25,864 bases of DNA from JAFLBB01 sp040007195 (GTDB taxonomy: Bacteria > Acidobacteriota > Terriglobia > Bryobacterales > Bryobacteraceae), in NCBI GenBank assembly GCA_040007195.1, contig JBDTVQ010000047.1, positions 1 through 25,864 of the forward strand. Reading direction: 5' to 3'. The translations under genes were made by a program, and so were the position numbers. The notes below the pieces were generated by a model, which saw only the letters and a program-made list of their open reading frames with translations, was not told the origin of the DNA and did not search any database. This document shows positions 7,740 to 16,118 of the stretch, in pieces. Every line of letters begins with the position of its first letter. Within the stretch, counting starts at the first letter, position 1.

Positions 7740-8774
7740 ATGTCCAAGTTAGTGGTGAGTTTTGGCGAGATTATGCTGCGTCTGGCGCCGCCGGGAATGG
7801 AGCGCTTTTTGCAGTCGCCGCAGTTTGTGGCGACGTTCGGCGGAGGCGAGGCGAACGTGGCGGTGGCGGTTTCCGGCTTCGGCGGGCAGTCGCGTTATGT
7901 GACGCTGCTGCCGCCGGCGAATCCGATTGTGGACGCGTTTATCGGCGAGATGCGCCGGTTCGGCGTGGATGCCGATCACATTGTGCGGGCCGCGGGCCGG
8001 TTCGGTATTTACTTTGTGGAGCCGGGCGCGAACCAGCGTGGCTCGAAGGTTGTGTACGACCGCGCGGGCAGCTCAATCGCGCTCGCCAAACCGGGCGACG
8101 TGGATTGGAAGAAGTGCTTTGAAGGAGCCGCGTGGTTCCACATCACGGGCATTACGCCGGCGTTGAGTCAATCGGCCGCGGACCTGGCGATTGAGAGCGT
8201 GAAGGCAGCCGAAGCGGCGGGCCTGACGGTGAGCATCGACCTGAACTTCCGCAAGAACCTGTGGAAGTACGGCAAGGCGGCGAAGGACGTGATGCCCGAG
8301 CTGTTGAAACACGCGCACGTGTGTATCGCCAACGAGGAAGACTGCCAGATGTCGCTCGGCATCGAGAGCAAAGCGGACGTGCATTCGGGCAAGCTGGACA
8401 GCGCACAGTACGAGGCATTGGGGAACGACGTGCTGGCGGCGTATCCGAACCTGAAGTCGATCGCGATTACCCTGCGCGAGTCGCACAGTGCGTCGCACAA
8501 CGGCTGGAGCGCTTGTTTGAACGACCGTAAGCAGTTCTACCTGAGCAAGCACTACGACATCACGCACATTGTCGATCGCGTGGGCGGTGGGGATTGTTTC
8601 GGCGGGGGGCTCATTTACGGCATGATGAATCTGGCCGGGCCGCAGGAAGCGTTGGAGTTTGCCGTTGCCGCCTCGTGCCTGAAGCATTCGATTCCCGGCG
8701 ATTTCAACCGGTTCACGGCCGATGAAGTACACGCGCTGATCAAAGGCGGCGGCTCCGGGCGCGTGCAGCGGTAG
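7740..8774 (+). CDS. kdgK: PfkB-family sugar kinase, probable 2-keto-3-deoxygluconate kinase
   Basis: KdgK phosphorylates 2-keto-3-deoxygluconate to KDPG, the last step before aldol cleavage in uronate and pectin degradation. The 344-residue product has the N-terminal substrate-binding GGGEANVAVAVS (34-45), SIDLNFRKNLW (about 165-175), CIANEEDC, and the C-terminal PfkB signature as DRVGGGDCFGGG, with D285 the expected catalytic base. The usual GAGD is GGGD here, as in many KDG kinases. A good Shine-Dalgarno (AGGAAAGG, 7724-7731) lies 8 nt before the ATG and overlaps the stop of the Rid-like gene. Substrate is inferred; related ribo- or fructokinases are possible. A KduD-like SDR at the right edge uses related substrates. 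Confidence 0.8.
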   Translation: MSKLVVSFGEIMLRLAPPGMERFLQSPQFVATFGGGEANVAVAVSGFGGQSRYVTLLPPANPIVDAFIGEMRRFGVDADHIVRAAGRFGIYFVEPGANQRGSKVVYDRAGSSIALAKPGDVDWKKCFEGAAWFHITGITPALSQSAADLAIESVKAAEAAGLTVSIDLNFRKNLWKYGKAAKDVMPELLKHAHVCIANEEDCQMSLGIESKADVHSGKLDSAQYEALGNDVLAAYPNLKSIAITLRESHSASHNGWSACLNDRKQFYLSKHYDITHIVDRVGGGDCFGGGLIYGMMNLAGPQEALEFAVAASCLKHSIPGDFNRFTADEVHALIKGGGSGRVQR

Positions 8775-8973
8775 GGGGCGGCACGGCATTCCGATTCGAT
8801 TGCAGTACACCTTGCCTGGTGCGCTGCCTCGAGCGCTGCCTTGCGCCATGCCTCGCGCGGTTGCGGGGAGCTAAGGTACCGCGAAGCGCCTCCGGAGGGA
8901 GCGTCGCGGGAATGGTAGAGCGCGGAAACAGGAGTAAGGAAACGCCGCGAGGCGTATAATCGTCGATGTATCT
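8775..8973. other. Intergenic region between kdgK and the VWA gene
   Basis: This 199-base gap has no supported ORF. Two exact copies of GCGCTGCCT (8821-8829 and 8833-8841) are followed by degenerate copies as far as about 8860. A perfect CCTCCGGAGG palindrome lies at about 8889-8898. A TATAAT box near the right end is listed separately. No U-tract terminator is visible after kdgK. Confidence 0.5.
8942..8960 (+). promoter_or_regulatory. -10 box of the VWA-protein gene, with small inverted repeat
   Basis: A perfect TATAAT (8955-8960) lies 13 nt before the ATG at 8974, which predicts a start at about 8967 and a 5' leader of only about 7 nt. ACGCC-GCGA-GGCGT (8942-8955) forms a 5-bp inverted repeat touching the -10. 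No recognisable -35 lies 17 nt upstream. No Shine-Dalgarno precedes the ATG, which fits near-leaderless expression. Confidence 0.5.
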
Positions 8974-9993
8974 ATGCTTCGACGAAACGCCCTAGGTCTG
9001 CTCGCTTCCCCGTTGATTGGCGGAGGCCTGTTGCGGGCTCAACAAGGGACGCCGATACCGGGCGATATTCGGGTGGCCGTGAACGAGGTGATCGTTCCCG
9101 TCACGGTGACCGACGATAAGGGCCGGTTTGTCTCCAATCTCGACCAGGCCGACTTCAAGATCTTTGAAGACGGCAAGCAGCAGACGATCAAGTTCTTTAG
9201 CCGCGAGCGGAATCAGCCGGTGGTGGTGGGATTCCTGATCGATGTCAGCAATGCGAGCCGTTTGCACTGGAAGGTGTTCCAGGAGGCGGCGATCGACCTG
9301 GTGCTGAACCTGATGCCGGGCGAGCCGCAGTATTCGGGCTACCTGGTCAGTTACGGCAACGAAGCCGAAATTCAGGCTAATACGAAGCAGGACCCGGAGA
9401 ACATAGTCGATAAGATTCGCAAGTTGAAGCCGGGCGGCGGCGCGGCGTTCTATGACGCGATCTACCTGTCGTGCACGCGGCGCGACCTGGTGAAGGGCGA
9501 ACCGATTGAGCCGCGGCGCATCATCGTGGTGATCGGTGACGGACACGATTCGGCGTCGAAGAAATCGCTGCAAGAGGTGCTGGAGCTGGCCCAGCGCAAC
9601 CTGGTGACGGTCTACGGCGTGAGCACGGTGGCGTTCGGCTTTAACAGCGAAGGCGAGAAGAACCTGCTGAAGCTGGCCGAAGACACGGGCGGACGAGTGG
9701 AGACTCCGCTGAACGGGCTGTACAAAGACGTGAGCGGGTATCTCTCGACTCCCTCCGACGAAGGCAACTATGCATTGAAGGTGGGCACGGGCGGATATGC
9801 GAGCGAAATCGCCAAGGGCATTTTCGGATCGATCGCCAACATTGCCGGCGAGATCACAACGCAGTACATTATGCGCTACATACCGGAGCGGGCCGAGTCG
9901 ACCAAGCAGTTCCACGAGATCAAGGTGGAGGTGCCGTCGCTGCCGTCGGTGAAAGTGCGGCACAGAAGCGGCTATTATCCGTTCGCGCCTTAG
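8974..9993 (+). CDS. Secreted VWFA-related Acidobacterial domain protein
   Basis: The 339-residue product begins with a signal peptide of twin-arginine appearance (MLRRNALGLLASPLIGGG, cleavage near RAQQ). NEVIVPVTVTDDKGRFVSNL and FKIFEDGKQQTIKFF are the typical opening of the VWFA-related Acidobacterial family, and VVVGFLIDVSNAS begins the von Willebrand A domain. The metal-site motif DxSxS is changed: D90 and S92 are present but position 94 is Ala (Ser follows at 95). The usual threonine of the GGT-A-YDA loop is missing (GGGAAFYDA, 154-162), while D189 in GDGHD remains. Metal-dependent binding may therefore be weakened. Function of the family is unknown; a cell-surface adhesion or scaffold role is inferred. 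Confidence 0.88.
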   Translation: MLRRNALGLLASPLIGGGLLRAQQGTPIPGDIRVAVNEVIVPVTVTDDKGRFVSNLDQADFKIFEDGKQQTIKFFSRERNQPVVVGFLIDVSNASRLHWKVFQEAAIDLVLNLMPGEPQYSGYLVSYGNEAEIQANTKQDPENIVDKIRKLKPGGGAAFYDAIYLSCTRRDLVKGEPIEPRRIIVVIGDGHDSASKKSLQEVLELAQRNLVTVYGVSTVAFGFNSEGEKNLLKLAEDTGGRVETPLNGLYKDVSGYLSTPSDEGNYALKVGTGGYASEIAKGIFGSIANIAGEITTQYIMRYIPERAESTKQFHEIKVEVPSLPSVKVRHRSGYYPFAP

Positions 9994-9999
9994 GGCGAT

Positions 10000-10839
10000 T
10001 TGGACGATAAGAGCGTGGAAGGCGAGTGGAAGCAGATGCAGACGGGAACAGTTCTCGCGGCGCGCACGGCGGAACTGCGTTTACTGGAACTTGCGCTACC
10101 GGAACAGGACGGCGAAGTTTGCGGGGTGTTGCTCTTCGATCCCTCCGACGAACGGCTGGGGGTGCGGCTGCGGCGCGATTGGGAGACGTTGACGGACGAC
10201 GAAAACGATCTCGAGGTGCTGGAACTGCTGGAGGACGACATTCAGCGGAAGGCGTTGGAGATGGGCGGTACGGGGTTTCTGGCTTATCTGGAAGAAACGC
10301 TTTCGAACACGATCCGGATGAGCGAGCCGGACCAGGTGTTAATGGGCGGGTTTGCCTCCACATTGAACCGGCTGTACGAGAAGCATGTGCCGGCAACGGT
10401 TCAGAGGTTCAAGACGCATCTACCGCTGTGGAGCGTGCGGGCGGCGGCAGGCAGCTATGGGGAGCAGCAGTCGGCCGAGGTGGAAGACTGGATTGAAGTG
10501 CCGCCGGGCACGAAGGTGCGGGAAGGCATGTTTGTCGCGCACGTGGTGGGGCGGTCAATGGAGCCGGAGATTCCCAGCGGGAGCATGTGCCTGTTTCGCG
10601 AATTTGGCGCGGGGTCGAGGGCGGGCAAGCTCGTGCTGGTGGAAGATTTGAGCGAACCGGAACACGGGGAGCGTTACACCATTAAGCGCTATCGGAGTAC
10701 GAAGAAGGCCAGCGACGACGGCGAGTGGACGCATGCGGAGATCTGGATGGAACCGCTGAATCCTGAGTTTGAGCCGTGGCAATTGACCGAGGACAAACCG
10801 GCGCGGGTTGTGGGCGAGTTCCTTTCTGTCCTAGACTGA
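10000..10839 (+). CDS. LexA/S24-type self-cleaving protease with a non-HTH N-terminal domain
   Basis: The last ~135 residues resemble the LexA/UmuD/CI peptidase S24 domain: an Ala-Gly cleavage site (A150-G151 in VRAAAGSYG), the nucleophile S186 in GRSMEPEIPSG, and the general-base lysine K229 in YTIKRYRS. The spacing from the scissile Gly to the Ser is 35, against 34 in E. coli LexA; Ser to Lys is 43, against 37, so a short insertion is likely. Residues 1-140 lack the winged helix-turn-helix of LexA and are acidic, with GVLLFDPSDERLGVRLRRD near 42-60; I do not recognise them with confidence. The TTG start at 10000 is 7 nt after the upstream stop; GTG 10015 and ATG 10036 are alternatives. Confidence 0.72.
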   Translation: MDDKSVEGEWKQMQTGTVLAARTAELRLLELALPEQDGEVCGVLLFDPSDERLGVRLRRDWETLTDDENDLEVLELLEDDIQRKALEMGGTGFLAYLEETLSNTIRMSEPDQVLMGGFASTLNRLYEKHVPATVQRFKTHLPLWSVRAAAGSYGEQQSAEVEDWIEVPPGTKVREGMFVAHVVGRSMEPEIPSGSMCLFREFGAGSRAGKLVLVEDLSEPEHGERYTIKRYRSTKKASDDGEWTHAEIWMEPLNPEFEPWQLTEDKPARVVGEFLSVLD

Positions 10840-10848
10840 ACCATTCCT

Positions 10849-11916
10849 ATGAAACTTGTTGTGTGGCCGCCCATTGAGGCGGAACGGTTAGAGAAGGTGC
10901 GCGCGGCGGCGGGCTCGGCGGACGCGACGGCGGGCGTGACGGACGCGGCAGGCTTGGCATCGCGTGCGACGACGACCGGCATCGCCGGAGCGATGCGCGT
11001 GGTGAACTGCTCCGAAGTGGACGATGCGTTGCGCGAGATTGCAGATGCTGATGGGTTTTTCGGCAAGATGACGCCGGAGCTTCTGGCGTCCGCGAAGCAG
11101 CTGCGGTGGATACAATCGCCGACCGCAAGCCTGGAGCACTACCTCTTCCCCGCCCTGATCGAGCATCCCTGCACGTTGACGAACATGCGCGGGCTGTTCA
11201 GCGATGTGATCGCGGACCAGGTGATGGGCTATGTAATCTGCTTTGCGCGGAACCTGCATTTGTACATGCGCAGGCGGAAGTGGCAACCGTGCGGCGGCGA
11301 GGGTGCGCGTGTGGGGTTTGCGCAAGGTCCGGGTGTCGTGAACAACATCGACAAGGCGCATCTGCATCTAAGCGACTGCACGCTGGGCGTGGTGGGCTGC
11401 GGCGAAATTGGGGCGGAAGTGGCGCGGCGTGCGCGGGCATTTTCGATGCCGGTGCTGGCGGTGGACCCGGTGCGGCGGGAGTCTCCGTGCGAGGGCGTGA
11501 CGCTGTGGGGAATGGAGCGGCTGAACGATTTATTGGCGCAGAGCCGGTTCGTGGTGATCTGCGCGCCGCACACGCCGGAGACGGCGCGGATGTTCAGCCG
11601 GGCACTGATCCAGAAGATGAACAGCGACGGGTTCCTGATCAACATTGGGCGGGGGGCGATTGTGGTGTTGGACGATCTGGTGGCGGCGCTTGAGGCGGGC
11701 GAGATCGCGGGCGCGGCGCTTGATGTGTTTGAGACGGAGCCGCTACCGGAAGGGCATTCGCTATGGGCCATGGAGAACGTGATTCTAACGCCGCATGTGG
11801 CGGGTTTTTCGCCGCGGATTTCGGAGCGGCACTTGGCGGTGCTGCTGGAAAACGTGAAGCGATTCGCACGGGGCGAACCGCTCACGAATGTGGTGGATAA
11901 GCAGCGCTGGTTCTAG
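10849..11916 (+). CDS. D-isomer-specific 2-hydroxyacid dehydrogenase
   Basis: This NAD(P)-dependent oxidoreductase family interconverts 2-hydroxy acids and 2-keto acids. The 355-residue product has the Rossmann motif GVVGCGEIG (G183-G188), NIGRG with the substrate-binding Arg at 268, DVFETEP with catalytic Glu at 297, and TPHVAGF with catalytic His at 316, so the active site looks complete. The exact substrate cannot be read off; glyoxylate/hydroxypyruvate or phosphoglycerate-like substrates are possible. A stretch of about 28 residues near 20-48, made almost wholly of Ala, Gly, Thr, Asp and Ser, looks like a low-complexity insertion in the N-terminal domain. The gene begins 9 nt after the S24 gene and faces acnA. 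Confidence 0.88.
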   Translation: MKLVVWPPIEAERLEKVRAAAGSADATAGVTDAAGLASRATTTGIAGAMRVVNCSEVDDALREIADADGFFGKMTPELLASAKQLRWIQSPTASLEHYLFPALIEHPCTLTNMRGLFSDVIADQVMGYVICFARNLHLYMRRRKWQPCGGEGARVGFAQGPGVVNNIDKAHLHLSDCTLGVVGCGEIGAEVARRARAFSMPVLAVDPVRRESPCEGVTLWGMERLNDLLAQSRFVVICAPHTPETARMFSRALIQKMNSDGFLINIGRGAIVVLDDLVAALEAGEIAGAALDVFETEPLPEGHSLWAMENVILTPHVAGFSPRISERHLAVLLENVKRFARGEPLTNVVDKQRWF

Positions 11917-11956
11917 TGCGCGAGCGCTGGCCTGCGGGCTCTGGCATTCGCGCTCC

Positions 11957-11971
11957 GGTCCGCGGGCTCCT

Positions 11972-11984
<13 letters not shown>
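11957..11984. terminator. Hairpin between converging genes, possible two-way terminator
   Basis: CGCGGGCT (11961-11968) and AGCCCGCG (11974-11981) form a perfect 8-bp stem with loop CCTCT. Three more pairs (GGT with ACC) extend it if C11960 is bulged. It lies between the dehydrogenase stop (11916) and the end of acnA and includes the acnA TAG (11972-11974). There is no U-tract on either strand, so it would be a non-canonical terminator. Confidence 0.45.
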
Positions 11985-14632
<2,648 letters not shown>

Positions 14633-14672
14633 GGGTTACTTCCAGTTTATCGCAGGGGTGCCAAAGCAGCTA

Positions 14673-15686
14673 TCAGGCGGAGTACAGAAAGACCGGTGTG
14701 AGGACGAGGGCCGCGACAAGCGCGACGATGGCCCAGGCGAGAGGTTGCGCGAAGTTGGGGGTGTAGCCGAGGCCGTCGCGGCGTTCCACCATGAGCGCGG
14801 GGTCGGCGGCGTTGTAGTAGATCAAGCCTCCTTTCCAACAGGAGTCGGGCGTGTCGTCGCCGGAGGCGCCGGCGTGCTCCTGCCAGCGAAGAACGGCGTA
14901 GAGCGCGAATCCGACGATGCCGATGGTGAACGCCAGGATGACCCACGGTCCGCCAGGGAGACCGACCTCGCTCACGATGGGGGAGAGCGAGATGTAGGCG
15001 AACAGCAGGCTGATGCCGAACGCGAGTACGGCGAGCAGCCGGCTGAGAAAGCGGCGCTGCTCCGTTCGGAAGGCCTGCGTTTCAGGCGAGCCGCCACGGC
15101 GGCTGCCGAAGGCGATGCCGTAGACATTGAGCGCGAGCAATGCGGTGACAATCACGCCGATCAGGAGTGGTAGGAAGACGGTGATGTAGGATTTGCCGCG
15201 GAACACGTCAGCCTTCCCGCTGATGCCGTAGTGGATCGGAAGGCGATCGGGCAGCGAACTGTAATTCAACTGCAGGGCCACGGCGGTCAATCCAAGAACC
15301 AGAAAGGCGGCGAGCAGCAGCGGCGTGACCCAAGAGGAGATCCGTTCATCGTACTGAAGGGGCGCCGAGCGGATGGAGCCGGGCTGAGCGGCGTAGTGCG
15401 AGGAGCGGCGCCAGGCCCGGAGCCAGGCCATGAGGCCGATCGCGACTAGCAGAAGCGGACCAAGCGGAGGGAATGCGAAGTAGGCAACGGCGATTGCGAG
15501 CAGGCATCCGAACCATACCAGGAAGCGATAACGCCTTGCGATGGCGCGGCCTTCGGGAGAGGCGGCAAAGCCGGGGCCGGTAGTGACGCCGAAATAGAGG
15601 CCGCGACGCGGACGGCGGCGGATGAGGTCGAAGGTGATGGCGATGAGAAGAATGGCGGGCAAGACGGCGAGGAATTGTGGGGTCAT
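14673..15686 (-). CDS. Multi-pass membrane protein with DUF1648- and DUF5808-like segments
   Basis: The 337-residue product has about eight hydrophobic helices. Between helices 4 and 5 lies SLPDRLPIHYGISGKAD, the DUF1648 signature (usually P..iP.Hw...G..D). Near the C-terminus, CWKGGLIYYNAADPALMVE and GLGYTPNFAQPLAW match the pattern of DUF5808. Such proteins are often paired with small GntR-type regulators, as here: its ATG overlaps the gntR stop (ATGA). SdpI-type immunity proteins also carry DUF1648, so a role in envelope stress or toxin immunity is possible but not shown. No ABC transporter gene is adjacent. Confidence 0.75.
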   Translation of the reverse strand: MTPQFLAVLPAILLIAITFDLIRRRPRRGLYFGVTTGPGFAASPEGRAIARRYRFLVWFGCLLAIAVAYFAFPPLGPLLLVAIGLMAWLRAWRRSSHYAAQPGSIRSAPLQYDERISSWVTPLLLAAFLVLGLTAVALQLNYSSLPDRLPIHYGISGKADVFRGKSYITVFLPLLIGVIVTALLALNVYGIAFGSRRGGSPETQAFRTEQRRFLSRLLAVLAFGISLLFAYISLSPIVSEVGLPGGPWVILAFTIGIVGFALYAVLRWQEHAGASGDDTPDSCWKGGLIYYNAADPALMVERRDGLGYTPNFAQPLAWAIVALVAALVLTPVFLYSA

Positions 15687-16075
15687 TTCTTGAGATCCTC
15701 CAGGGCGAGTTCGAGTTCGCGGCGGATGCGTTTTAGCGGGATGCCGGCTGCGCGCATATCGGCGAGCAGAGCGCCCAGGCGGCCGCTCATACGGGCGACG
15801 GTTTCGGGCTCGGCGGTCTGTTTATCGCGTTTGCAGACGCGGGCGGAGCGGCCGTGGCTGACTTCGATCCAGCCATCGGCGGCGAGCTGGCGATAGGCTT
15901 CGGCAACGGTGTTGAAGTGGATGCCGAGGTCGATGGAGAGGCGGCGGACTCCGGGGAGTTCGTCGCCGGGGACGAGGGGGCCCTCCACGATGCTGCGCCG
16001 GATTTGGTTGGCGATCTGACGGAAGACTGCCTCCGAGCTTGATAGGTCAACCGAGATGGAGGGCGGCGGCTTCAC
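15683..16075 (-). CDS. GntR-family transcriptional regulator, YtrA-like
   Basis: The 130-residue product has an N-terminal winged helix-turn-helix of the GntR family (VFRQIANQIRRSIVEG... LPGVRRLSIDLGIHFNTVAEAYRQLAADGWIE, about 18-75) and only a short C-terminal helical tail. That is the architecture of the YtrA subfamily, which lacks a large ligand domain. The start is GTG at 16075. A near-consensus promoter and a 30-bp palindrome overlap this codon, so it probably represses itself and the membrane-protein gene joined to it by a 4-nt overlap. The transcript would have only about 5 nt before the GTG, and there is no Shine-Dalgarno. Confidence 0.9.
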   Translation of the reverse strand: MKPPPSISVDLSSSEAVFRQIANQIRRSIVEGPLVPGDELPGVRRLSIDLGIHFNTVAEAYRQLAADGWIEVSHGRSARVCKRDKQTAEPETVARMSGRLGALLADMRAAGIPLKRIRRELELALEDLKK

Positions 16076-16103
16076 TGTACAGTGTATATATACAGTGTAC
16101 AGT
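16074..16103. promoter_or_regulatory. 30-bp near-perfect palindrome, likely GntR operator
   Basis: The + strand reads ACTGTACAGTGTATA at 16074-16088 followed by TATACAGTGTACAGT at 16089-16103. It equals its own reverse complement except at one symmetric pair (positions 9 and 22 of 30). The inner TGTATATATACA is perfectly symmetric, and the left outer ACTGTACAGT is itself a palindrome. It covers the -10 box and the first bases of gntR, which fits a self-repressing GntR dimer or pair of dimers. Known YtrA-type sites have a similar GTGTA...TACAC plan. Confidence 0.75.
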
Positions 16104-16115
16104 TGCTGGTGTCAA
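16087..16115 (-). promoter_or_regulatory. Consensus sigma-70 promoter of the gntR operon
   Basis: On the minus strand TTGACA (complement of 16110-16115) is separated by exactly 17 nt from TATATA (complement of 16087-16092). The predicted start at about 16080 is 5 nt before the GTG at 16075. This is the best promoter in the window by consensus, and it is embedded in the operator palindrome. Confidence 0.8.
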
Positions 16116-16118
16116 GGG

